Below, in pieces: positions 17,364 to 22,952 of a DNA stretch of 23,077 bases. Source of the DNA: a virus; the IMG/VR virus record IMGVR_UViG_3300032284_000480, positions 1 through 23,077 of that record; one strand, given 5' to 3'. The translations under genes and the position numbers were made by a program. Below the pieces are notes generated by a model. The model searched no databases. It worked only from the letters and a program-made list of their open reading frames with translations, and was not told the DNA's origin. Position 1 is the first letter of the stretch, and every line of letters starts with the position of its first letter.

Positions 17364-17379
17364 TGTTTCACATGAAACA
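17364..17379 (+). promoter_or_regulatory. parS-like centromere palindrome
   Basis: TGTTTCACATGAAACA differs by one central base from the widespread bacterial parS consensus TGTTTCACGTGAAACA. Both seven-base arms are perfect inverted repeats. It is intergenic, between the two terminase genes. ParB binds parS and spreads or clamps along DNA. No ParA or ParB gene is visible in the window, so any ParB would come from the host or from elsewhere in the phage. Binding is inferred from sequence only. Confidence 0.6.
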
Positions 17380-17397
17380 CTAATCAACGTCCCGGCC

Positions 17398-18012
17398 TCA
17401 TTCTTTGCTCTTCATTTCCAGCAAAGCAGCCTTCAAAGCCGCGCGGGACTCCGGGGACAGGCTGGCAACATCCAGCGCAACGGTCTCGACCTTGATCGCA
17501 GAGCCATCGACCCCGCTCACCTCAGTCTGGACCTTATCGCCAAACCGCTTCGGGGACATCTTGCTCGCAAACCAGCGGCGGGCGTCCACCCGGTTCTTCT
17601 GCCATGAGACGTAGGCAGAGTGCAGGCGCATGTCGATGATCTCGCCATCCTTGTCCCTGACAGGCTCTGTCTCAGGGGTTTGATCAGCGATTTCCAAGGC
17701 TTCTTCAGCCAGATGATTGCCCCGATCTACGCAAGCCCTATCATATTGCTGGCAAAATTCCTTATTTTCCCTAGTCCAACGGATGATAGTCGTGATGTCC
17801 GGCATGTCATCCGCGAGGCAAACCTTTCTCAGGCTGTTCCCCAGAGCGATTCGAGTACAGATCATATCGGCCAGATTACCTGTGTATTTGCTGGGCCTTC
17901 CCACACTTCTGGGAGCCTCAGCTATTTCAGGACTATCTGTCACCAATTCACCATCCTGCACAAACAAACCCCGTGCTTTGTCAGTGATTGTATCTTTTTT
18001 CTTCCTAGGCAT
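17398..18012 (-). CDS. terS: Terminase small subunit
   Basis: The protein has 204 residues and is the DNA-recognition partner of the large terminase. The N-terminus is basic (MPRKKKDTITDKARG). The core SVGRPSKYTGNLADMICTRI, followed by GNSLRKVCLADDMPDITTII, is the usual helix-turn-helix of this family, and RWTRENKEFCQQYDRA follows. The middle has a helical oligomerisation-type segment (HLAEEALEIADQTPE) and SWQKNRVDARRWFASKMSPK, typical of small terminases. The start overlaps the upstream helix-turn-helix gene by eight bases, with AAAGGTG as ribosome binding site. The gene order with terL 136 bases downstream strengthens the call. Confidence 0.9.
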   Translation of the reverse strand: MPRKKKDTITDKARGLFVQDGELVTDSPEIAEAPRSVGRPSKYTGNLADMICTRIALGNSLRKVCLADDMPDITTIIRWTRENKEFCQQYDRACVDRGNHLAEEALEIADQTPETEPVRDKDGEIIDMRLHSAYVSWQKNRVDARRWFASKMSPKRFGDKVQTEVSGVDGSAIKVETVALDVASLSPESRAALKAALLEMKSKE

Positions 18013-18253
18013 TCTTGTTCACCTTTGTTCCCTTACTCTTATACACGGGACGGAACTTCTCGGACATAGTGATCAGGACTGGGTTCTCTATGAACAGGTT
18101 CAGGAGGATCGCCACAGGCTCAGGGATGGCTCTCTCCCCTGCCTCCCACTTACGGATGGTTCTGTCCCACCTGAGACCTATGATTTGCGCGAGTTCAGCC
18201 GTTTTCAAATTGCCAAGTTTGGCGCGGGCGGATTTTAGCTGTTCGGGTGTCAA
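18005..18253 (-). CDS. Small XRE-like helix-turn-helix regulator
   Basis: The protein has 82 residues. LTPEQLKSARAKLGN, then TAELAQIIGL and DRTIRKWEAGERAIPEPVAI, is a clear Cro/CI-type helix-turn-helix with the scaffold seen in phage regulators. I chose the TTG start at 18253: it overlaps the upstream stop (TTGA) and has ACAGGG upstream, continuing the overlap pattern of the whole run. A longer reading from another TTG at 18322 would add 23 residues across the upstream gene. It could act on the divergent region at 19032-19197, but this is an inference. Its last codons overlap the small terminase start. Confidence 0.75.
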   Translation of the reverse strand: MTPEQLKSARAKLGNLKTAELAQIIGLRWDRTIRKWEAGERAIPEPVAILLNLFIENPVLITMSEKFRPVYKSKGTKVNKNA

Positions 18254-18435
18254 TGTGCTGGCCCTGTCAGGTAACTCTGCCGGATGTCTTCGGGGACGAC
18301 CAGATCGAGAGGGTATCTCCAACCCAGTTTATTCCCGGCATTTGCCTCAGATATGGCTTGAGCCATCTTGTCCCGTTCGGCGTCGAATCTTTCCAAATCG
18401 TCTAATATGTCCTGTAGTTCCTTGGGGATGTTCAC
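18250..18435 (-). CDS. Small unknown protein in overlapping gene chain
   Basis: The protein has 61 residues, mostly helical and acidic at the start (NIPKELQDILDDLERFDAER), with a hydrophobic YPLDLVVPEDIRQ near the end. It starts with GTG, overlaps the upstream stop as GTGA, and has AAAGGTG seven bases upstream. Its stop overlaps the start of the helix-turn-helix gene. I do not recognise the family. The regular overlaps on both sides are the main evidence that it is real. Confidence 0.6.
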   Translation of the reverse strand: MNIPKELQDILDDLERFDAERDKMAQAISEANAGNKLGWRYPLDLVVPEDIRQSYLTGPAH

Positions 18436-18614
18436 TTCAGCACCTTTAGACGGCGCGGGGTCGCTTCCTGCTCAGAGGCAGGCTTGTAGGGCCAACCCTT
18501 GCTCGACGGCTTAGGCGGCACTGGCTCCCGCATCTTCCATACTCTGTCGATGTACGCATCCAGACCGTCTGCGGCCAGAGTTTTTAAGAACTCTCTTGCG
18601 TCCTCGATCATCAT
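18432..18614 (-). CDS. Small unknown protein in overlapping gene chain
   Basis: The protein has 60 residues: a helical N-terminal half (EDAREFLKTLAADGLDAYID) and a Pro/Lys-rich C-terminal half (MREPVPPKPSSKGWPYKP). I preferred the ATG at 18614 because it overlaps the stop of the membrane peptide upstream (ATGA), as everywhere else in this run. An earlier ATG at 18659 would add 15 residues and is possible. The function is unknown. Confidence 0.58.
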   Translation of the reverse strand: MMIEDAREFLKTLAADGLDAYIDRVWKMREPVPPKPSSKGWPYKPASEQEATPRRLKVLK

Positions 18615-18721
18615 GTCCGCCCCCGAAGGTACGAGGTGATCATATGCCCGATTACCCATAATTCGTACCCCACTATCACCATAAGCAGCACATAGAATAC
18701 CGAACCAATGACGCGCCTCAC
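18611..18721 (-). CDS. 36-residue single-span membrane peptide
   Basis: A GTG start at 18721 overlaps the upstream stop (GTGA) and the stop overlaps the next ATG (ATGA). The product is MRRVIGSVFYVLLMVIVGYE and then 16 more residues ending YLRGRT. One hydrophobic segment (about 4-27) is flanked by Arg at both ends. The ribosome binding site is weak, so translation probably depends on coupling. It could be a holin, antiholin or membrane-anchored accessory peptide; nothing proves this. It lies below the usual length limits of gene callers. Confidence 0.5.
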   Translation of the reverse strand: MRRVIGSVFYVLLMVIVGYELWVIGHMITSYLRGRT

Positions 18722-18885
18722 GGCATCACCCAGTATAGCGCTTGGGCCAGAAACATCATCCCAGTGAGTAGCGCAGCCAGCAGTACGCCCCCGACCAGCA
18801 TACTGATCAGGCCAAATACGCGCGGAAATTTTTCCTCCGGCGGGATGTATACCTGCTTCGGCCTAATTCCGTAGTTCCGGCTCAT
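18718..18885 (-). CDS. 55-residue single-span membrane protein
   Basis: An ATG at 18885 has a strong AGGGGG site five bases upstream and overlaps the upstream stop (ATGA). The N-terminal 23 residues are polar (MSRNYGIRPKQVYIPPEEKF). A long hydrophobic segment follows (about 24-53, with LVGGVLLAALLTGMMFLAQA) up to the end. One span and small size fit a small holin-like or superinfection-exclusion protein. No family is recognised, and no endolysin lies next to it. Confidence 0.65.
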   Translation of the reverse strand: MSRNYGIRPKQVYIPPEEKFPRVFGLISMLVGGVLLAALLTGMMFLAQALYWVMP

Positions 18886-19031
18886 TTGCGCCCCCTACAC
18901 ATGTAACAATCCCAGCAGTCCCACCAGCGGGACCCGGACCAGCGGGCCGTTGACCCATGCGGGAGGCCCACTCCGCACCTGCAATTCGTAGCACCCGGCA
19001 GCGACCGGAGGCGTATCTTATTGAAATCCAT
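18882..19031 (-). CDS. 49-residue Cys-rich mini-protein (possible zinc finger)
   Basis: The protein starts MDFNKIRLRSLPG. It has CRC (C17, C19) and then CWDCYMC (C39, C42, C45) near the basic end, a spacing that could hold one zinc ion. Four Trp and many Arg make it strongly basic and aromatic. GGAG lies seven bases before the ATG. It is the first gene of the minus-strand chain after the divergent control region, and its stop overlaps the next start (ATGA). No known family is recognised. Confidence 0.58.
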   Translation of the reverse strand: MDFNKIRLRSLPGATNCRCGVGLPHGSTARWSGSRWWDCWDCYMCRGRK

Positions 19032-19077
19032 CATCTATCTCCACTTGAGGCGGCACAAAGCCGCCAATCGACCCCCT

Positions 19078-19106
19078 TTAATGGGCCATATGGGCCGGTA
19101 ATGCAA
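19078..19106 (-). promoter_or_regulatory. Candidate promoter of the minus-strand gene chain
   Basis: On the minus strand TTGCAT (19101-19106) and CATTAA (19078-19083) are 17 bases apart. Two direct GGCCCA half-sites (complements of 19082-19087 and 19091-19096) lie between or over them. A GGCGGC/GCCGCC stem (19049-19065) is in the leader. The -10 is weak, so confidence is modest. Confidence 0.4.
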
Positions 19107-19139
19107 ACAAAATAATTTGCCCTACCCCGATTTTCCCCC

Positions 19140-19167
19140 TTTACATGTGGCCCAATGGGCCTATGGT
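19140..19167 (+). promoter_or_regulatory. Promoter with built-in inverted-repeat operator
   Basis: TTTACA (19140-19145) and TATGGT (19162-19167) are 16 bases apart. GGCCCAATGGGCC (19149-19161), an inverted repeat with six-base arms, fills the spacer and ends right before the -10. The same arrangement recurs at 20147-20176. A factor bound here would block RNA polymerase. Confidence 0.6.
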
Positions 19168-19197
19168 GCTTTTGTTAGATCAACAGGGAGATACTAA

Positions 19198-19575
19198 ATG
19201 ACCATCAATTCGATTTTCGCCAGCATCGCCGCGAACGCCCACGAAGCCGGTATGGCCGCTGGCAATGCCGCCTGCCCGACCCCCATGCATCTGGTCGAGG
19301 CCGACATCTGGGGCCGTCCTAAGCCCGGTGCGGAGGTCTACTGCGAGATGGAAGGCCCCTGCGGGTTCGCGTGGGTTTGGTTTGCCGGGAATACCGCCTT
19401 TGGCCGCTGGGCCAAGAAGCAGGGTCTGGCCCGCGAAAGCTACCCGACCGGCCTCCAGATTTCCTGCCATGAGTTCAATCAGAGCATGGAGCGCAAGGAA
19501 GCCTATGCCCGCGCCTTCGCTAAGGTTCTTCAGGAAGCCGGGATCAAGTGTCACGCCGGTAGCCGTCTCGATTAA
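19198..19575 (+). CDS. Small conserved hypothetical phage protein
   Basis: The protein has 125 residues. The N-terminus MTINSIFASIAANAHEAGMA is helical. The middle contains CEMEGPCGFAWVWFAGN and KKQGLARESYPTGLQIS, and the end is a charged helix with several Ala. No membrane segment or catalytic motif is seen. It is the first plus-strand gene, with GGGAG eight bases before the ATG, driven by the operator-bearing promoter. A role in early take-over of the host or in regulation is likely from the position only. A UUCG hairpin follows the stop immediately. Confidence 0.68.
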   Translation: MTINSIFASIAANAHEAGMAAGNAACPTPMHLVEADIWGRPKPGAEVYCEMEGPCGFAWVWFAGNTAFGRWAKKQGLARESYPTGLQISCHEFNQSMERKEAYARAFAKVLQEAGIKCHAGSRLD

Positions 19576-19577
19576 CC

Positions 19578-19595
19578 GGGGGTCTTCGGACCCCC
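19578..19595 (+). other. UUCG-capped hairpin after stop codon
   Basis: GGGGGTC-TTCG-GACCCCC is a perfect seven-base-pair stem with a stable UUCG tetraloop. It starts two bases after the stop and has no T-run, so it more likely protects or punctuates mRNA than ends transcription. A similar one follows the gene ending at 20506. Confidence 0.7.
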
Positions 19596-19616
19596 ACCCA
19601 TCTCAAGGAGATCATC

Positions 19617-19943
19617 ATGAAATACGCGAACCACTACGGATATTCAGACGTTAACCCCTACGAGATCGTCCGCCATGTCTCCCCGACCACCATTGAGGTC
19701 CGGGAAATGAGCGCGGTTCGGGAAAACCCGGAGGATACCCTAGGTTTCGCCCCCGGCGGGTTCTTCGGCCACTGCGACCGCCAGACCGACCAGAAGTGGG
19801 TGATTACCCCCTGCCCGGAAAACCGGGTCATCCGCATCCGCCTGTCAAAAGCCAAGCGTAAGGCCGGAAAATGGTACAGCAAGAACGGCGAAAGGTTCGC
19901 CTTGGCCGACGCCCCACGCAAATTCTACGACTACAATTTTTGA
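19617..19943 (+). CDS. Conserved small phage protein (MKYANxxGYSDV type)
   Basis: The protein has 108 residues. The N-terminus MKYANHYGYSDVNPYEIVR, the middle FAPGGFFGHCDRQTDQKW and the C-terminal ALADAPRKFYDYNF form a conserved pattern in phages and in some bacterial genomes. No enzymatic signature is known to me. AAGGAG is a good ribosome binding site six bases before the ATG. It shares a transcript with the previous gene and is followed by a terminator-like hairpin, so these two form one unit. The function is unknown. Confidence 0.75.
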   Translation: MKYANHYGYSDVNPYEIVRHVSPTTIEVREMSAVRENPEDTLGFAPGGFFGHCDRQTDQKWVITPCPENRVIRIRLSKAKRKAGKWYSKNGERFALADAPRKFYDYNF

Positions 19944-19973
19944 TGGCTGTCTGTAGGTACTTGTTAAATGACA

Positions 19974-20005
19974 GGGGGGAGGTAATTCCGGTTAACCCCC
20001 CCTTT
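19974..20005 (+). terminator. Terminator-like GC-rich stem
   Basis: A run of six G (19974-19979) pairs with seven C (19996-20002), extended inside by GGTAA/TTAACC with one bulge. Only three T follow, so it is a moderate terminator. It ends the first plus-strand unit. Confidence 0.6.
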
Positions 20006-20026
20006 AATCCGGAAATTTAATCAGCC

Positions 20027-20127
20027 GCCGATTTGCCGATTATTTTTGGCCGATTTATGTACTTGAAACATATAGGTTTTCTTGCGTTTAATCGGCCAAC
20101 AAAGAGGGTATTCAGCAAATATTTTGC
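20027..20127. repeat. AT-rich block with GCCGATT repeats and a small palindrome
   Basis: Three direct GCCGATT copies (20027-20033, 20035-20041, 20049-20055) are followed by one inverted AATCGGC (20090-20096) in an AT-rich stretch. GCAAATATTTTGC (20115-20127) is an imperfect palindrome. No gene fits here. It could hold operator or replication-origin repeats, but the copies are few. Confidence 0.5.
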
Positions 20128-20146
20128 AATTCCCTCCATTTTCCGT

Positions 20147-20176
20147 TTGACACCCACGGCCCAATGGGCCTAGTGT
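20147..20176 (+). promoter_or_regulatory. Promoter with the second copy of the inverted-repeat operator
   Basis: A perfect TTGACA (20147-20152) and TAGTGT (20171-20176) are 18 bases apart. GGCCCAATGGGCC (20158-20170) fills the spacer and touches the -10, just as at 19140-19167. It drives the four genes from 20228. Confidence 0.65.
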
Positions 20177-20227
20177 GTCTGTGTTGATTGACCGGCCAAT
20201 TCTGGCCCCGATAGATGGAGTTTAGAT

Positions 20228-20506
20228 ATGAACATTGCAGACCGCTTTATCGCCCTCCGCGACAATGCCAAGGCCATAGAAGCCGAAATGTCCGCCCTGA
20301 AGGCCGAATTTCTGGCCTCCGGTGTCGAGCGCCTCGCCGCTGACGGTTTCGACCTCGCCATGGTCCACCAGTTGTCCGAGCGCGGCACCATCGACAAGGG
20401 CCTGCTGGCCCAGTTCCTCTCCGACGACCAGATCAAGGCCTGCACCAAGATCACGCAGATTTCCTCGGTCACGGTCAAAGAAAACATCCGCCGCCTCGCG
20501 GCCTAA
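20228..20506 (+). CDS. Small conserved phage protein, helical
   Basis: The protein has 92 residues. The first half is a coiled-coil-like helix (RFIALRDNAKAIEAEMSALK, then AEFLASGVERL). The second half, LSERGTIDKGLLAQFLSDDQ followed by ACTKITQISSVTVKE, recalls small conserved early phage proteins, but I cannot name a function. GGAG lies nine bases before the ATG. It is the first gene of the second plus-strand unit and is followed by a UUCG hairpin. It might bind nucleic acid, but there is no direct proof. Confidence 0.7.
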   Translation: MNIADRFIALRDNAKAIEAEMSALKAEFLASGVERLAADGFDLAMVHQLSERGTIDKGLLAQFLSDDQIKACTKITQISSVTVKENIRRLAA

Positions 20507-20512
20507 CCCGGC

Positions 20513-20528
20513 GGGGGCTTCGGCCCCC
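20513..20528 (+). other. UUCG-capped hairpin after stop codon
   Basis: GGGGGC-TTCG-GCCCCC is a six-base-pair stem with a UUCG loop, followed after four bases by TTTT. It lies right before the ribosome binding site of the next gene. Weak termination or mRNA protection are both possible. Confidence 0.7.
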
Positions 20529-20548
20529 AGCCTTTTGGAGTAACTGAC

Positions 20549-20761
20549 ATGGAATACGATAAGCGCCACGGCGGACCCTTTGATCGCGGATCGGCTGACA
20601 ACTGGTACGGTCGCCCCTTCGCCCCCCACTACTGGACCGGCGGCACAGGCAAGGGCCTGTACATTGGCAAAGACGGCATGACCGAAGACGAGATCGCCGC
20701 TTACGCCGCTGGCTGGGCCGACAATGAAACATCCGGCGGAAAGAAGGAGTACGCAGAATGA
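20549..20761 (+). CDS. Conserved small protein (YDKRHGGPFDRGSAD type)
   Basis: The protein has 70 residues. The N-terminus MEYDKRHGGPFDRGSADNWY and the C-terminal MTEDEIAAYAAGWADNE match a small family that is frequent in phages of proteobacteria. Its function is unknown, though the pattern is recognisable. GGAG lies ten bases before the ATG. Its stop overlaps the ATG of the next gene (ATGA), so both are translated together. Confidence 0.78.
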   Translation: MEYDKRHGGPFDRGSADNWYGRPFAPHYWTGGTGKGLYIGKDGMTEDEIAAYAAGWADNETSGGKKEYAE

Positions 20762-20952
20762 CTTTCCATGTCTGCCCTGTCTGCGGCAGCGAACCTATGA
20801 TCAACCCCTCGTTCTGCGGCGGGTTTGTTATCTGGTGCGATAACGATGACTGCACCGGCTCCGATATACAGGCTTGGGATCAGAACCCGTCCTATGCGGC
20901 GGAGAAATGGGAACAGCGTTGCTCTTTAGGATTTGAGGCCCCGGATGCGTGA
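20758..20952 (+). CDS. Lar-like zinc-ribbon protein (possible restriction alleviation)
   Basis: The protein has 64 residues. CPVCG (C6, C9) and CDNDDC (C27, C32) form a zinc ribbon, followed by AAEKWEQR, the W-x-x-R ending seen in Lar-family and related small phage proteins. Rac prophage Lar weakens type I restriction of incoming DNA by acting on the host system. Assignment is by pattern only, and many ribbons of this shape have no tested function. It overlaps its neighbours on both sides. Confidence 0.6.
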   Translation: MTFHVCPVCGSEPMINPSFCGGFVIWCDNDDCTGSDIQAWDQNPSYAAEKWEQRCSLGFEAPDA

Positions 20953-21142
20953 ACCCCGGAAAATACTGGTCGAGCATTACGAGTTCGGCCCGTTAGAAGT
21001 TGTAGCCTCCCCGGAATACAAATACTGGACCGGCAAGTCCGGCTTCTGGTGTCCTGATGATCCAGAACTAGGGACGTTTGACGAAGACGAATTAACCTTT
21101 CTGGACCCGCCAGCAATCATTATAGAATTTCCCAAGAAATAA
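20945..21142 (+). CDS. Small unknown acidic phage protein
   Basis: The protein has 65 residues. It contains ILVEHYEFGPLEVVASPEYK, a WTGKSGFWCPDDPELGTFDE stretch and a hydrophobic, basic end (AIIIEFPKK). I chose the ATG at 20945 because GAGG lies six bases upstream; it overlaps the previous gene by eight bases. It is the last gene of the plus-strand unit, closed by a strong terminator. I do not recognise a family. Confidence 0.6.
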   Translation: MREPRKILVEHYEFGPLEVVASPEYKYWTGKSGFWCPDDPELGTFDEDELTFLDPPAIIIEFPKK

Positions 21143-21469
21143 TTAGGGGCCGTCCTTGTGACGGCCTTTTTTATTTACAATAAGGCAATATTCATAAAGT
21201 CCGTTTTCAATATAGCGGCGTTCTACGATGTGGCTCCCAAACCGCTCTTTTCTCAAATGGCGCAATTGTGCGGAAATAGATGCTTGTGGGTAGCCGGTCT
21301 GCGTTTCAATTTGAGGCAGGGTTCGCCAAATACCATCTTGCATCAGATTAAAAATCTTTTTGATTTGTGCGCCAAGACGCTCATCGTCACGTTTGGGTTT
21401 ATAATCCGCACCATTAAATCGCATATATCCCAAAAGTGGCAAGTCTTCAGTTCCATCAGGTTTTTTCAT
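21143..21469 (-). CDS. Winged-helix DNA-binding protein
   Basis: The protein has 108 residues. DDERLGAQIKKIFNLMQDG, then WRTLPQIETQTGYPQASISA and QLRHLRKERFGSH, is a winged helix: GYPQASISAQLRHLRK looks like the recognition helix. VERRYIENGLYEYCLI forms the wing strands. This type is common beside phage replication genes. It starts two bases past the helicase stop with GAAGG as ribosome binding site, so the two are co-transcribed. The last codons lie inside the terminator stem of the opposite unit. Its target is unknown. Confidence 0.78.
   Translation of the reverse strand: MKKPDGTEDLPLLGYMRFNGADYKPKRDDERLGAQIKKIFNLMQDGIWRTLPQIETQTGYPQASISAQLRHLRKERFGSHIVERRYIENGLYEYCLIVNKKGRHKDGP
21148..21172 (+). 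terminator. Strong Rho-independent terminator of the plus-strand unit
   Basis: A perfect seven-base-pair stem GGCCGTC/GACGGCC (21148-21154, 21160-21166) with a five-base loop is followed by six T. It overlaps the last codons of the convergent winged-helix gene. Confidence 0.9.
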
Positions 21470-21470
21470 T

Positions 21471-22952
21471 TTAAACCTTCGCCATGGCTGTCTCTAACCG
21501 TGTCTCATAGTCGGTACAGCGGAACGTACCCTTGTCGATGTCGTAGTCCATCTCATGCGAGCAGGGCCAGCCCAGTTCCTGAAATCTGGACTTGAGGACC
21601 TTTAGCTCCGCCCCAGTCTGGCGGGTGGCCCCCTCAATCATCTTCTCCCGGTAGATACACAGGCCCAAATCAACCCGGTTTGCCCAGTGCTGGGAGCCGC
21701 TGATGCTGTACAGGTCCGGCGGTGACTTCCTGAAGGCTGCGTCAGGCTTGGCAGGGTGCGCGATGATTTGGGTATGGATCGAAAGGCCCCGGCTCATCTG
21801 GATCAACAGGTCCAGCATGCGCCCGATCCACCGGGTTTCAGTCTCTTTCCTAGGGTCGTAATCCTCCTCAATCTTGTTCCAAGGATCAATTACCGCCGCC
21901 CTGCACCCGTGCCTCTGGGTGGCGATCTCGATACTGTCAATCATCCAAGGCATGGTCGGGACATCATCGCCGGGGTCCATGAGGATGAAATGGGCCTCTA
22001 TGAAATTATCGGCCTCCCGAAGCTGGCGGGAGTCCATTTGGTATTCTGGCATGGCATGGTAAAATTGGCGTAGGTTCCGCCGCAGGAACGGCTTTATCCG
22101 GGTCTCAGCCGAGAACATCGCTACCTTGACCCCGTATTCCCGCGCAATGTTGAACCAGACCTGTTGCATCATGTGAGATTTACCGTGGCCGGGAAATCCC
22201 GTGACGACCGATAATGTGGTTGGCGCGAAATTGATTTTATTCTCAAATTCAGGAAATCCTAAATTCCATAATTCCAAGGCCGGAGGTTCTGGAACCTGAG
22301 ACATCGTGTAGAGGCCCTTGACGGGCCAAGGCTTGATGTTCCTGCTGAGGTAAAATGCCAGTTCATCTTTGCCCTTCTGGAGCAGGAACTCGTTGGCGTC
22401 TTTGACCCCCTCCGGCCAGTCAATGAAGCAAACCTTGGCTTTTCCTAGTATTGCCACCAGATCGCTTCTAAGCGCCCTCCCAGCCCCGTCGTTGTCGGTG
22501 GCTATCAGATACCGGCCAGCCCCTGAAAGGCCGTCAGCGACCGCCGCGAAGGCCCAGACGTAGCGTTTGGACTCGGTAGGGTCCTCTGACTCCTCCGGCG
22601 GAGCGCCAGCCGGGACCGAGATCACCCGGTCGGGGGGAACCCCAGCTTCGACCAGCGCGAGGGCATCGAACTCACCCTCGGTGATCCAAACCTCCTCCAT
22701 CGTGGACTGGCGAACGAGGTCCCAATTAAATCCAATTTGTTTGCCGCCGGATTTTTGTTTGTATTTCTTTTCGGTAATTGCGCGGGATTTATAATTAACC
22801 AATTCCCCATTTTCAAAATATGGAAAAGTAATTGATTGCAGTAATTCATCCCCGAATTTTGCTGGCCCACCGACGACGCGCATTTTCGTAAGGGTCTGCT
22901 CGCTGATCCCTCGGCTTGCTGCGTAGGCTATGGCTTCCTGAGTTAACTTCAT
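21471..22952 (-). CDS. T7 gp4-like primase (TOPRIM) and replicative helicase
   Basis: The protein has 493 residues. A TOPRIM primase domain shows WITEGEFDALAL (acidic 91-96) and IATDNDGAG (151-158). A RecA-like hexameric helicase follows, with Walker A GFPGHGKS (252-259), Walker B AAVIDPWNKIE (352-362), and QIIAHPAKP as the sensor-type His motif. It opens the fork and primes lagging-strand synthesis. The zinc-binding domain that normally starts this protein is not in this frame: upstream the frame meets a stop at 23001-23003. I chose the ATG at 22952, with AAGGGAG nine bases upstream; a TTG directly before it is the alternative. It may be a 4B-like short form, or the second half of a frameshifted protein. 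Confidence 0.9.
   Translation of the reverse strand: MKLTQEAIAYAASRGISEQTLTKMRVVGGPAKFGDELLQSITFPYFENGELVNYKSRAITEKKYKQKSGGKQIGFNWDLVRQSTMEEVWITEGEFDALALVEAGVPPDRVISVPAGAPPEESEDPTESKRYVWAFAAVADGLSGAGRYLIATDNDGAGRALRSDLVAILGKAKVCFIDWPEGVKDANEFLLQKGKDELAFYLSRNIKPWPVKGLYTMSQVPEPPALELWNLGFPEFENKINFAPTTLSVVTGFPGHGKSHMMQQVWFNIAREYGVKVAMFSAETRIKPFLRRNLRQFYHAMPEYQMDSRQLREADNFIEAHFILMDPGDDVPTMPWMIDSIEIATQRHGCRAAVIDPWNKIEEDYDPRKETETRWIGRMLDLLIQMSRGLSIHTQIIAHPAKPDAAFRKSPPDLYSISGSQHWANRVDLGLCIYREKMIEGATRQTGAELKVLKSRFQELGWPCSHEMDYDIDKGTFRCTDYETRLETAMAKV

Noticed and set aside
17132-17383. Plus-strand open frame ending MFHMKH over the parS-like site
   Set aside because: It lies opposite the terL start and the non-coding gap, with no ribosome binding site; the ending simply translates the palindrome.
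18254-18322. Longer start of the helix-turn-helix protein at 18322
   Set aside because: It would run across the neighbouring gene in another frame; the TTG at 18253 keeps the overlap pattern. The longer form is not fully excluded.
20222-20629. Minus-strand open frame (135 codons) opposite the early genes
   Set aside because: The plus-strand genes have ribosome binding sites, family-type sequences and a promoter; the opposite frame has none.
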